Shown: positions 1 through 6,780, counted from the stretch's first letter. The stretch: DNA of 10,662 bases from Planctomycetota bacterium (GCA_029977045.1 JAPOLP010000119.1:1-10662), one strand, 5' to 3'. Program-made: numbers and translations. The notes: a model not told the origin generated them from the letters alone.

Positions 1-66
1 CATGCCGAGTGCGTTCTCGAACCCGGCGACCGGCTCGAAATCGTGACGCTCGTCGGCGGCGGCTAA
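1..66 (+). CDS. thiS: ThiS sulfur carrier protein, C-terminal fragment (5' end outside window)
   Basis: The first 22 codons are open from the window edge to TAA and end in EIVTLVGGG. A C-terminal Gly-Gly tail on a ubiquitin-fold protein is the hallmark of ThiS: the terminal glycine is adenylated by ThiF, converted to a thiocarboxylate, and hands sulfur to ThiG during thiazole formation in the cytoplasm. The tail here has three glycines before the stop. thiG begins 27 nt downstream on the same strand, the usual thiS-thiG order, so the two are very likely co-transcribed. Only the last quarter or so of the protein is visible. The call rests on the tail plus the neighbour; the fragment is too short to judge anything else. 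Confidence 0.85.
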   Translation, partial: HAECVLEPGDRLEIVTLVGGG

Positions 67-93
67 ACGACCTGAAACTCACACTGTGAAACA

Positions 94-912
94 ATGTCTG
101 ACCAACCACTTGTTCTGGGAACTCACACGCTGCAGTCGCGACTGATTGTCGGGACCGGGAAGTACACCACTTACGAGATGATGCAGCAGTGTCTCGAAGC
201 CAGCGGGGCTGAGGTCATTACCGTCGCCGTGCGGCGCGAGCGGCTGATCGACAAGGAAGGCCGCAGCATCCTTGATTTCATTGACCTGTCGCGCTACACG
301 ATTCTGCCCAACACGGCGGGTTGCTTTACGGCGGACGATGCGGTTCGCGTCGCGCGGCTCGGGCGGGAGATTCTCGAAGGCCTGGAGAATCCCGGAGCCG
401 ACTGGGTCAAGCTGGAAGTACTTGGCGATACAAAGACGCTGCTGCCGGACCCCGTCGCAACGCTGCAGGCGACCGAGACGCTGGTCAAGGAAGGATTTCA
501 GGTTCTCTGCTATACGACGGATGATCCGATCACGGCTCGGCGATTGAAAGACGCCGGAGCAACGTCGGTCATGCCCGCCGGCAGCCCGATCGGCAGCGGA
601 CAGGGAGTGCTCAACCCGAACAACATCCGCATCTGCATGGAGTACCTGAAGGACGGCGATCCGGACTACCCGATGATCATCGACGCGGGGGTTGGCACCG
701 CGAGCGACGTTGCCTTTGCAATGGAACTCGGCTGCGACGGCGTGCTGCTCAACACAGCGATCGCCTCGGCGGATGATCCGCTGAAGATGGCTCACGCCAT
801 GAAGCACGCCTGCCTGGCAGGCCGAATGGCGTCCCAGGCCGGACGGATTCCCAGGAAGCTCTACGCGACAGCGTCGAGCCCCGAGACGGGAGTGATCGCG
901 CCATCGCGCTGA
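94..912 (+). CDS. thiG: Thiazole synthase ThiG
   Basis: ThiG condenses 1-deoxy-D-xylulose 5-phosphate, dehydroglycine (or the glycine-derived imine) and ThiS-thiocarboxylate into the thiazole phosphate of thiamine. The 272-residue product has full family length and the expected TIM-barrel landmarks: VGTGKYTTYEMMQQCLEASG (residues 19-38), EVITVAVRR (40-48), WVKLEVLGD (104-112) with Lys106 as the expected Schiff-base lysine, a PAGSPIGSGQG phosphate-binding loop (161-171), DAGVGTASD (197-205) and VLLNTAIA (217-224). The ATG at 94 gives the standard N-terminus; no strong Shine-Dalgarno precedes it. It follows thiS by 27 nt. A REP-like inverted pair starts 9 nt after its TGA and separates it from the convergent minus-strand gene, where it may act as a two-way transcription stop. 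Identification is firm. Confidence 0.97.
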   Translation: MSDQPLVLGTHTLQSRLIVGTGKYTTYEMMQQCLEASGAEVITVAVRRERLIDKEGRSILDFIDLSRYTILPNTAGCFTADDAVRVARLGREILEGLENPGADWVKLEVLGDTKTLLPDPVATLQATETLVKEGFQVLCYTTDDPITARRLKDAGATSVMPAGSPIGSGQGVLNPNNIRICMEYLKDGDPDYPMIIDAGVGTASDVAFAMELGCDGVLLNTAIASADDPLKMAHAMKHACLAGRMASQAGRIPRKLYATASSPETGVIAPSR

Positions 913-921
913 CGTGACCGG

Positions 922-1081
922 AAAGTAGCCATCTCGCTCCGCCGAGATGAGCCGGTCGCACCAACAACGTCGATCGTTCGCAGGCAGTCCGACGCAGAGA
1001 TCGCGCCGCTTGAATTGGCTGCACTTCAGAGATTACTGCTCGTCACGCTGGCTCATCTCGGCGGAGCGAGATGGCTACTTT
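922..1081. repeat. BIME-like inverted REP pair, family A (32-bp perfect arms)
   Basis: Positions 922-953 and 1050-1081 are perfect reverse complements over 32 bp, separated by 96 bp of unrelated sequence. Each arm reads AAAGTAGC and then a palindrome, CATCTCG-CTCCGC-CGAGATG (7-bp stem, 6-nt loop), so each arm can fold alone or pair with the other. GTAG directly 5' of a palindrome is the defining layout of bacterial REP units mobilised by RAYT transposases; the two GTAG heads (925-928 and complement of 1075-1078) face outward. The element fills the gap between convergent genes and overlaps the stop codon of the minus-strand gene. The repeat is seen directly; REP membership is inference from architecture. 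The 96-bp interior holds no gene or RNA that I recognise. Confidence 0.9.
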
Positions 1082-2442
1082 GAGCGCGCGGCGGTCGACG
1101 TCGCTCGTGCCCCGAACGTCAGGCTGCGGGCGAAGCCGAGGTCGCGGTTGGCGAACTGCTCGACGAAGCGTGTTTCCAGCGAGAACGCGTACGCGACCTG
1201 TCGACCGTCGGGAGCCGCACACAGGTAGTAGTACCAGGTCATCGGTCGGCCATTCGACGTGCCGGCCCCGGTGACCCGGTACAGCCAGCGACCGTCATTC
1301 GTTTCGAGTTGCTCGGCCTTGACGATCTGCTGGAGCTGGCCGGCCAGAGCCGTCTGCACGTCTCCCTGGAACGTCTGCTCGGGCGTGTGGCTGCCAGCCG
1401 CGACCTGCGGCACTTTCGAGACGTTGCACTGAGCGATCAGGCTGCCTTTCTCGACGAGACGCAGGACGGCGACATCTTTCGTCTGGTGAAACAGGTGCCA
1501 GCCGCGATCGCACGCAAACGTGAAGTCCCAGGGCGAGTTGAACTGCAAAGCAAGCTGCCCCGCTTCCGGAACGATCGGGATCGACGCGACGCTGCTGCCG
1601 CTCAACGGCCCGTCGAGCGACGACGGTTGCCGGTCAACGTACATCGTCGCCGTGACCTTCATGCCGGGACTGACGACGCCGACGGATCGCTCTTCAGTCT
1701 GAGTGATCTTCGCCTGCCGGATGTGTTTACCCGCGAGATCCCAGGCGACCTGACCGGTAACGGCGATCTTTGTGAACGCTCCGTCGATCGCACCCTCGAC
1801 AGAACCCTCGACCTCGATCACGGCGAATTTGTCGTCAACCTTTTCGAGTCTGCAGGTCAGTTCGTGCTTCGAAACCGCTTCAACTCCGGTCAGCAACGGC
1901 AGCACCCAGTAGGCTGGCTGCCAGGTGTCGCCAGCTTCGACTTCCGTCTCCGGCAGCAGCGCGTGCAGAGCGAGGCTGTCGCCGGGCGTGCTCAGCAGAT
2001 CGAGTGTGTCGAACGTCAGCGGCTGATTCGGCGACCACAGCCGCACGCCGTTGCTGCGGCCTTCAGCCACGATCAGGCGACCGTCCGCCGGCAGGTGGTT
2101 CTCCTGAGGCTGACCGGAGACTTCGATCCGTGCCTCACCGACCTGATAACTCCGCGCGGCCCGAAATGCTTCGGCATCTTTTCCACCAGCTGGCAACCGC
2201 CGTTCGAGAAAGCTCAGCCGACCATCAACCTTCAGCGGCAACGTGACGCCCTTCGAGTCGGGTGCCGCCGTCTGCAAATCACCCGCGACTTCGAGCCGGC
2301 AACGCACTGAAAAAACTCGATCGTCGTCCGAGTTGCCGGACATCGAGACGCCAGCCGACACGGTCAACGTCGACAGAAACACAACTGCGGCTGCCGCCGG
2401 CAGGGCCAACTTCAATTTCAAAGCCATTCGAGGCTGCATCAT
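1075..2442 (-). CDS. Exported protein of unknown function (455 aa)
   Basis: I do not recognise the family. The N-terminus has a Sec signal peptide: MMQPRMALKLK, then a hydrophobic run about LALPAAAAVVFLSTLTVSA (residues 12-30), with probable cleavage after VSA30. The mature part is rich in short beta-type segments. Residues ~40-280 carry an acidic, beta-rich domain with the segment LPETEVEAGDTWQPAYWVLP. Residues ~300-450 (from QLALQFNSPWDFTFACDRGW to FANRDLGFARSL) have the alternating look of a PsbP/DUF1795-like fold, which is only an impression. There are no membrane segments after the signal and no catalytic motif. ATG codons at 2442 and 2439 follow a GGAG (complement of 2446-2449) by 3 and 6 nt; the upstream TTG at 2469 is less likely. 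The last codons are AAG-TAG, with TAG inside a REP head. It is convergent with thiG, with no obvious functional link. Confidence 0.85.
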   Translation of the reverse strand: MMQPRMALKLKLALPAAAAVVFLSTLTVSAGVSMSGNSDDDRVFSVRCRLEVAGDLQTAAPDSKGVTLPLKVDGRLSFLERRLPAGGKDAEAFRAARSYQVGEARIEVSGQPQENHLPADGRLIVAEGRSNGVRLWSPNQPLTFDTLDLLSTPGDSLALHALLPETEVEAGDTWQPAYWVLPLLTGVEAVSKHELTCRLEKVDDKFAVIEVEGSVEGAIDGAFTKIAVTGQVAWDLAGKHIRQAKITQTEERSVGVVSPGMKVTATMYVDRQPSSLDGPLSGSSVASIPIVPEAGQLALQFNSPWDFTFACDRGWHLFHQTKDVAVLRLVEKGSLIAQCNVSKVPQVAAGSHTPEQTFQGDVQTALAGQLQQIVKAEQLETNDGRWLYRVTGAGTSNGRPMTWYYYLCAAPDGRQVAYAFSLETRFVEQFANRDLGFARSLTFGARATSTAARSK

Positions 2443-2567
2443 TCGCTCCGAAAAAGTCACCGTCGGCAAGCCGTTGAGAATCGCGGCTCGTTCCGACCAG
2501 TCTCCGGTAGCAAAACCGATCGCTGGAATCCGGTAAAGACGAATCGCCGATGGGTGCCAGACAGGCT

Positions 2568-2626
2568 TTGAACAGGAGAAAACAGAGGTAACAGAGTCAC
2601 TGTTCTTTCGGTTTTCTCCTGTTCAA
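2568..2626. repeat. Inverted repeat with nested palindrome, intergenic repeat family B
   Basis: TTGAACAGGAGAAAAC at 2568-2583 is the exact reverse complement of 2611-2626 (16 bp). Extending inward, 2568-2596 matches the complement of 2598-2626 at 24 of 29 positions, so this is almost a continuous hairpin; it could be two diverged copies of one unit placed head to head. The innermost AACAG/CTGTT can pair as well. It is unrelated in sequence to the GTAG/GTCG units elsewhere in the window and lacks a T-run, so it is not a classical terminator. Sequences of this AACAGGAGAAAACAGAGG style are, from memory, common between genes in planctomycetes and relatives, but I cannot verify copy number here. 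Confidence 0.8.
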
Positions 2627-2714
2627 GACCCACCAACGCGACGCGGGATCTCGGCGGCTGATCCACTTCCCAGCACGCGTTTGAGCAGTGGAACCGTCTC
2701 GCCTGCCCGGCTCG

Positions 2715-2743
2715 TTGATTTCTCGTTCCGACAGTTCTATCGT
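2715..2743 (+). promoter_or_regulatory. Possible sigma70-type promoter of the sugar ABC operon
   Basis: TTGATT (2715-2720) and TATCGT (2738-2743) each match four of six consensus bases and are separated by exactly 17 nt. Initiation near 2750 would give a leader of about 60 nt before the ATG at 2812, containing the palindrome at 2757-2776. This is prediction by eye only, and planctomycete promoters are poorly defined. Confidence 0.3.
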
Positions 2744-2756
2744 GGCCGTCCCCCAT

Positions 2757-2776
2757 GTCCGAACCGCGTTTCGGAC
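2757..2776 (+). promoter_or_regulatory. Leader palindrome (operator or attenuator hairpin) upstream of the binding protein
   Basis: GTCCGAA-CCGCGT-TTCGGAC is a perfect 7-bp inverted repeat with a 6-nt loop, 35 nt before the binding-protein ATG. As DNA it has the size and symmetry of an operator for a dimeric repressor such as the LacI or GntR types often found with sugar importers. As RNA it is a stable hairpin followed by TCTGTTTT, weakly resembling an attenuator. No regulator gene lies in the window. The symmetry is visible; the function is inference. Confidence 0.4.
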
Positions 2777-2811
2777 TCTGTTTTCCGGCATTTTCCGTGT
2801 GAGACTCCGCC

Positions 2812-3969
2812 ATGAAACGGCTGTCGCTGCTGCTCTCTCTGCTCGTGCTGACCACTGTGGGTTGTTCGGATTCCGGCCAGAACGGAGCTGGATCCGGCGG
2901 GATTGACGGTGGTGGAACCACGGCGTCCGTCGACGGCCCGAAGGTTGCCTACGTGACGAACGGCATCGCGTCGTTCTGGGTGATCGCGGAAAAGGGCGCC
3001 CAGGACGCTGGAGCAAAGGTCGGAGCGAACGTCGTCGTTCGGATGCCTCCGAACGGTGTCGAGGACCAAAAGCGAATGTGCCAGGACCTGCTGGCTCAGG
3101 GCATCGACGGCATCGCGATCAGCCCGATCGATCCTGACAACCAGGGCGACCTGCTCGACGAAATCGCTCAGCACACGAACCTGATCACGCACGATTCCGA
3201 CGCTCCGGAAAGCGCCCGCAAGTGCTACGTCGGCATGGACAACTACTCCGCAGGCCGGATGTGCGGGCAGCTCGTCAAGGAAGCCATGCCGGAAGGCGGC
3301 AGCGTGATGATCTTCGTCGGTCGGCTCGGCCAGGCGAACGCTCGTCTGCGACGCCAGGGCGTCATCGACGAACTGCTCGACCGCTCGGAAGACAATACCC
3401 GCTACGACGATCCGAACGCGGGCGAGATCAAAGGCGAGAAGTACACGATTCTCGATACGCGCACCGACGGCTTCGACTTCGGCAAGGCCAAAGCTCAGGC
3501 TCAGGACGCAATCGCCAAGTACCCGGACCTGGGCTGCATGGTCGGACTGTTTGCGTACAACCCGCCGTTGATGCTGGAAGCCGTTCGCGAAGCTGACAAA
3601 GTCGGCAAGATCAAGATCGTCGCCTTCGACGAGGACGAAGCAACGCTGCAGGGCATCACCGACGGAGCGATTCACGGCACGACGGTCCAGAACCCGTACC
3701 AGTACGGGTACAAGTCAGTCGAAATCCTGACGGCTCTGGCGAAGGGCGATGAGTCGGTGATTCCGGAAGGCGGCTTCATCAACATCGACGCTCGCAACAT
3801 CCGCAGCGACAACGTGGCTGAGTTCTGGGCCGAGCTGAAACGTCTGACCGCGACTGATGGTGGCGGCGAGGCGGCCGCTGAAGAGTCTTCCGAGGCAGCT
3901 CCGGCTGAAGAAGCTCCAGAGGCTGCCAGCGAAGAAGCCGCTCCCGCCGAGGAAGCAAAGACGGAGTAA
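2812..3969 (+). CDS. Sugar ABC transporter substrate-binding lipoprotein (RbsB-like, Peripla_BP_4)
   Basis: This is the extracytoplasmic receptor of the CUT2-type importer encoded by the next two genes. The 385-residue product starts with a lipoprotein signal, MKRLSLLLSLLVLTTVGC, with Cys18 as acylation site, then a Gly/Ser-rich linker (19-40). The binding fold follows: VAYVTNGIASFW (45-56), IDGIAISPIDPD (98-109), ITHDSDAP (125-132), VGMDNYSAGRMCG (140-152), GRLGQANARLRRQG (170-183), VGLFAYNPP (244-252), IVAFDEDEATLQGI (269-282) and TVQNPYQYGYKSVEIL (291-306). By comparison with RbsB, likely ligand contacts are Asn50, Phe55/Trp56, Asp128, an Arg near 178-180, Asn250, Asp273 and Gln293; the Arg after the first Asp in RbsB is Ser here, so the sugar need not be ribose. 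Residues ~350-385 form an unusual Ala/Glu tail absent from classical RbsB. Confidence 0.93.
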   Translation: MKRLSLLLSLLVLTTVGCSDSGQNGAGSGGIDGGGTTASVDGPKVAYVTNGIASFWVIAEKGAQDAGAKVGANVVVRMPPNGVEDQKRMCQDLLAQGIDGIAISPIDPDNQGDLLDEIAQHTNLITHDSDAPESARKCYVGMDNYSAGRMCGQLVKEAMPEGGSVMIFVGRLGQANARLRRQGVIDELLDRSEDNTRYDDPNAGEIKGEKYTILDTRTDGFDFGKAKAQAQDAIAKYPDLGCMVGLFAYNPPLMLEAVREADKVGKIKIVAFDEDEATLQGITDGAIHGTTVQNPYQYGYKSVEILTALAKGDESVIPEGGFINIDARNIRSDNVAEFWAELKRLTATDGGGEAAAEESSEAAPAEEAPEAASEEAAPAEEAKTE

Positions 3970-3987
3970 CTTCACCGTCCATTCAGC

Positions 3988-4070
3988 AGCCACGGATGAA
4001 ACACAGACGGGACACGGATTGGTCTCAGCCTGATCCGTGTGCCATTCGTGTTTGATCCGTGGCCGTTTTT
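3988..4070 (+). terminator. Long repeat-derived hairpin with T-tract before the ABC ATPase start (possible attenuator)
   Basis: Arms 3988-4019 and 4033-4064 are reverse complements at 26 of 32 positions around a 13-nt loop, and the second arm is followed by CCGTTTTT (T-tract 4066-4070). A strong stem plus T-tract is the form of an intrinsic terminator. The T-tract abuts the ATG at 4071, so transcripts from the binding-protein gene would have to read through it. This would leave binding protein in excess over ATPase and permease, as is common in ABC operons. Internal motifs such as CACGGATGAAACAC resemble a widespread intergenic repeat family (from memory). Whether it terminates at all is untested, and mismatches in the middle of the stem weaken it. 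Confidence 0.5.
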
Positions 4071-5600
4071 ATGACTGCTTCCACTGCTCCAGCCGCTCCG
4101 TTGCTCGAAGTTCGCAGCGTCACGAAGCGTTTCCCCGGCGTGACCGCGCTGAGCAACGTCAGCCTGACGCTGGGAACCGGCGAAGTGCTCGCGCTGATCG
4201 GCGAGAACGGCGCTGGCAAGAGCACGCTGATGAAGATCCTTGCCGGCGTGCAGGAGCCAGACGAGGGCGAGCTGCTGATCGATGGCCGTGCTGAACGAGT
4301 CGACTCGGTGCAGACAGCACAGCGGCTTGGCATCGCGCTGATTCACCAGGAACTCAACCTGTCTGACAACCTCGACGTCGGAGCGAACATTTTCCTCGGT
4401 CGCGAGCCGCTCAAACGCGGCCTCATTTACCGGCAGAAAATTCGTGAAGACTCGGCGGAACTGCTCAAACGAGTCGGCCTCAATGTCTCGCCGGACACTC
4501 TGGTCAATCGCCTGCCGATCGGGCAGCAGCAGCTTGTTGAGATCGCTCGGGCACTGTCGATCAACGCCCGCGTCCTGATCATGGACGAACCGACGTCGAG
4601 CCTGTCGACGCATGAAGCCGAACGCCTGTTCGAGGTCGTCAAGGACCTGCGTCAGAAGGGTGTCAGCGTGATTTACATCTCGCATCGCCTGGGCGAAGTC
4701 AAAGAGCTGGCTGATCGCGTGACAGTCTTCCGCGACGGCCGGAACGCCGGTGATCTGTCGCGTGAGGAGATCACTCACGACCGCATGGTGCAGTTGATGG
4801 TCGGTCGTGACATCTCACAGTTCTACGCGCGAAAGCCGCACAACGCCGGCAATGTCGTACTGAAGGTCGAGGGACTCCGGACGCCGGCGCATCCCGATCA
4901 TGCGTTGAGCTTCTCAGTCCGCAGTGGCGAGATCGTCGGTGTCGCCGGTCTCGTTGGCGCAGGCAGGACCGAGTTGCTGCAGGTGCTGTTTGGGGTCGAC
5001 CCGGCGGTCGCGGGAACGATCCGTGTCGCTGGCCAGGTCTGTCGCATGTCCAGCCCGCGTGACGCGATCGCCGCTGGCATGGCGCTCGTCCCGGAGGATC
5101 GCAAGCAGCAGGGGCTGGTCCTCGAAATGGCCGTCCGGACGAATATCGGACTGGCCGGACTGAAGCGGCATCAGAAGAGCGGCGGCTTTTTGAACGATGC
5201 TCAGGAAGGCCGTGACAGTGCGGCGATGATCGAGAAGCTGCGGATCAAGACGCCGAACGAACGGCAGATCGTGCAGTACCTCTCCGGCGGCAATCAGCAG
5301 AAGGTGGTGCTTGGTAAGTGGCTGTCGATGCAGCCGAAGGTGTTGCTGCTCGACGAACCAACGCGCGGCATCGATATCGGAGCGAAACAGGAGATTTACT
5401 CGCTGATGGAAGAGCTGGCCGAGCAGGGAGTTGCCATTCTGTTTGTCAGCAGCGAGATGGAAGAGATTCTCGGCATGTCCGACCGGACGCTCGTGATGCA
5501 CGAAGGCCGGATCACCGGCGAACTGCAGCGCGACGAACTCGGCGAAGAAGCCGTCATGCAGCTTGCCACTGGCAACGTCGCCGCGGCAACTGCCGGCTGA
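4071..5600 (+). CDS. Sugar ABC transporter ATP-binding protein, fused double NBD (RbsA/MglA-like)
   Basis: This cytoplasmic ATPase powers import of the sugar delivered by the upstream lipoprotein. The 509-residue product has two nucleotide-binding domains, the normal CUT2 form. NBD1: Walker A GENGAGKST (44-52), Q-loop near HQEL (92-95), signature LPIGQQQ (148-154), Walker B VLIMDEP (168-174), switch His205 in YISHRL. NBD2: degenerate Walker A GLVGAGRT (293-300, Arg in place of Lys), signature LSGGNQQ (404-410), Walker B VLLLDEP (424-430), and FVSSEMEE in place of the H-loop. A degenerate second ATP site is typical of RbsA/MglA/XylG. I chose ATG 4071, since MTASTAPAAPLLEVRSVTKRF is a normal N-terminus; a GTG at 4059 lies inside the preceding repeat arm. 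No Shine-Dalgarno is visible. The permease follows after 37 nt. Confidence 0.95.
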   Translation: MTASTAPAAPLLEVRSVTKRFPGVTALSNVSLTLGTGEVLALIGENGAGKSTLMKILAGVQEPDEGELLIDGRAERVDSVQTAQRLGIALIHQELNLSDNLDVGANIFLGREPLKRGLIYRQKIREDSAELLKRVGLNVSPDTLVNRLPIGQQQLVEIARALSINARVLIMDEPTSSLSTHEAERLFEVVKDLRQKGVSVIYISHRLGEVKELADRVTVFRDGRNAGDLSREEITHDRMVQLMVGRDISQFYARKPHNAGNVVLKVEGLRTPAHPDHALSFSVRSGEIVGVAGLVGAGRTELLQVLFGVDPAVAGTIRVAGQVCRMSSPRDAIAAGMALVPEDRKQQGLVLEMAVRTNIGLAGLKRHQKSGGFLNDAQEGRDSAAMIEKLRIKTPNERQIVQYLSGGNQQKVVLGKWLSMQPKVLLLDEPTRGIDIGAKQEIYSLMEELAEQGVAILFVSSEMEEILGMSDRTLVMHEGRITGELQRDELGEEAVMQLATGNVAAATAG

Positions 5601-5637
5601 CGGACGACAGCCGATACGAAATTAGAGATAGCGAACC

Positions 5638-6639
5638 ATGAAGAAGAACCTGGGCATCCTTGGGCTGTTTTTCGTCGTGTTTATCGTGACGGCGATCGCC
5701 AACCCGAGCTTCATCAACGCCTACAACCTCGAAAACCTGATCCGCCGCTCGTCGCTGTACGGGATCATCGGAATCGGCGTTTCGTTTGTGATCATCACCG
5801 GCGGAATCGACCTGTCGATCGGCTCGGTGATTGGTCTTGTCGGCTGCGCATTGCCGTGGCTAATGATCACGCATGAGTTTCCCGTCGCGGCAGCCGTCCC
5901 ACTTGTCCTGCTGCTGGCACTGGTGATCGGCCTCGGGCACGGGCTGCTGATTACTCAATTAAGACTGCAACCGTTCGTCGTGACGCTTTGCGGGCTGCTG
6001 TTTTACCGAGGCTTCGGACGCTGGCTGACGAGCGACGCGACGATGGGTTTCGGTCGCGACTACGAAGGTCTGCGCAAGCTGGCGATCGGCAAGATTCCGC
6101 TCGGCGAGCTGCCCTTCATTGGCAAGTTCAACCTGCCAGTTCCGTTTCTGATCCTGCTGGTGCTGGCCGTCGTCGCGGCGGTCTTTCTGAATCGAACGAT
6201 CTACGGTCGCTATCTGCTGGCTCTGGGACGCAATGAGCAGGCGGCCCGATTCAGCGGCATCAACACGACGGTGATGGTCGTTCTTGCCTACGTGATCTGT
6301 GCCGTCGTCGCCGGGTTCGGCGGCCTGCTGTTTGCCCTCGACTCGAACTCGATCCAGCCCGCCAGCTTCGGCAACTTTTACGAGCTGTATGCGATCGCGG
6401 CGGCAGTGCTCGGCGGCTGCAGCCTGCGGGGTGGTGAGGGTTCGATTTTCGGCGTGATGATCGGCGCGGCGATCATGCAGTTGCTCTACAACTCAATCAA
6501 TCTGCTCGGCATCCCGACGACGCTTGAGTTCGCGATCATCGGAGCCGTCATCCTCGCAGGCGTGATCACCGACGAACTCGTCAAGCGGATTGCGGCAAAG
6601 CGGCGAGCGGTGCTGCAGGCTCGGCAGGCGGCGAGTTGA
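5638..6639 (+). CDS. Sugar ABC transporter permease (RbsC-like, BPD_transp_2)
   Basis: This is the inner-membrane channel subunit of the importer; as a single permease gene it presumably homodimerises. The 333-residue product is highly hydrophobic with about nine to ten predicted membrane segments by eye (roughly 5-21, 40-54, 60-76, 82-104, 110-123, 168-184, 210-234, 250-262, 268-290, 298-312). Family landmarks are IITGGIDLSIGSVIGL (52-67), the cytoplasmic coupling segment GRNEQAARFSGIN (197-209), and AAAVLGGCSLRGGEGSIFG (254-272). It lies 37 nt after the ATPase gene and completes the three-gene operon. No kinase, isomerase, aldolase or regulator lies alongside, so the substrate cannot be named. 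A REP-like element begins 2 nt after its TGA. Confidence 0.95.
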   Translation: MKKNLGILGLFFVVFIVTAIANPSFINAYNLENLIRRSSLYGIIGIGVSFVIITGGIDLSIGSVIGLVGCALPWLMITHEFPVAAAVPLVLLLALVIGLGHGLLITQLRLQPFVVTLCGLLFYRGFGRWLTSDATMGFGRDYEGLRKLAIGKIPLGELPFIGKFNLPVPFLILLVLAVVAAVFLNRTIYGRYLLALGRNEQAARFSGINTTVMVVLAYVICAVVAGFGGLLFALDSNSIQPASFGNFYELYAIAAAVLGGCSLRGGEGSIFGVMIGAAIMQLLYNSINLLGIPTTLEFAIIGAVILAGVITDELVKRIAAKRRAVLQARQAAS

Positions 6640-6641
6640 TC

Positions 6642-6763
6642 GTCGTTGATCGCTCCGCGATCGAAACGTAACGATGTGAGCCGACACGCGCCAGCACCGG
6701 AGAAACCGGCTACACAACCGCAACCTCTCTGCAGACCGTATCGATCGCGGAGCGATCAACGAC
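6642..6763. repeat. BIME-like inverted REP pair, family C, upstream of speD
   Basis: The 27-bp arms at 6642-6668 and 6737-6763 are reverse complements at 26 of 27 positions, separated by 68 bp. Each arm is GTCG followed by a hairpin, TTGATCGC-TCC-GCGATCGA, with the GTCG heads outermost. The core CGCTCCGC is shared with the family A pair at 922-1081. The left arm is identical over 27 nt to the left arm of the pair at 7190-7340. The element fills the gap between the permease stop and speD; its right edge ends 17 nt before the speD ATG. The interior shows no recognisable feature. Translating through it would give speD a spurious N-terminal extension. Confidence 0.9.
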
Positions 6764-6780
6764 TTTCCGGAAACCTCAGT

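Larger units (their letters stand above)
2443..2811. other. 369-bp intergenic region between divergent genes
   Basis: This gap separates the minus-strand exported-protein gene from the plus-strand sugar-binding lipoprotein. It should hold both promoters. I see a long inverted repeat (2568-2626), one plausible sigma70-type promoter on the plus strand (2715-2743) and a leader palindrome (2757-2776). I found no convincing promoter hexamers for the minus-strand gene, no riboswitch-like element, and no open frame with family resemblance. Confidence 0.6.

Noticed and set aside
67..93. TPP riboswitch or promoter before thiG
   Set aside because: The thiS-thiG gap is only 27 nt. Any thi-box would lie upstream of thiS, outside the window.
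913..1074. Insertion sequence or small transposase gene between the inverted arms
   Set aside because: The interior is 96 bp with no open frame of useful length, and no flanking target duplication is visible. It can only be non-autonomous.
1309..2310. Plus-strand open frame of 333 codons
   Set aside because: It is antisense to the exported protein, which has a clear signal peptide and natural composition. The plus-strand product is Arg/Gln-rich with no recognisable domain, typical of a high-GC shadow frame.
2799..2814. Shared AGACTCCGCC upstream of the binding protein (2803-2811) and of the glycosyltransferase (8556-8565)
   Set aside because: The match is about ten bases and sits at different distances from the start codons; in DNA of this GC content it may be chance.
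2737..3675. Minus-strand open frame of 312 codons
   Set aside because: It is antisense to the binding-protein gene, whose fold motifs are unambiguous, and the minus product shows no family features.
4059..4070. GTG start four codons upstream for the ABC ATPase
   Set aside because: It lies inside the repeat arm and lacks a ribosome site; ATG 4071 gives a normal N-terminus. Kept only as an alternative.
3972..5501. Long minus-strand frames opposite the ATPase gene (3972-4778 and 4914-5501)
   Set aside because: Both are shadows of a double-NBD ATPase with all Walker and signature motifs on the plus strand.
6646..6780. 45-codon N-terminal extension of speD from a TTG start
   Set aside because: The extra residues are a translation of the inverted repeat, and the ATG at 6781 gives the normal SpeD length with catalytic spacing matching known enzymes.
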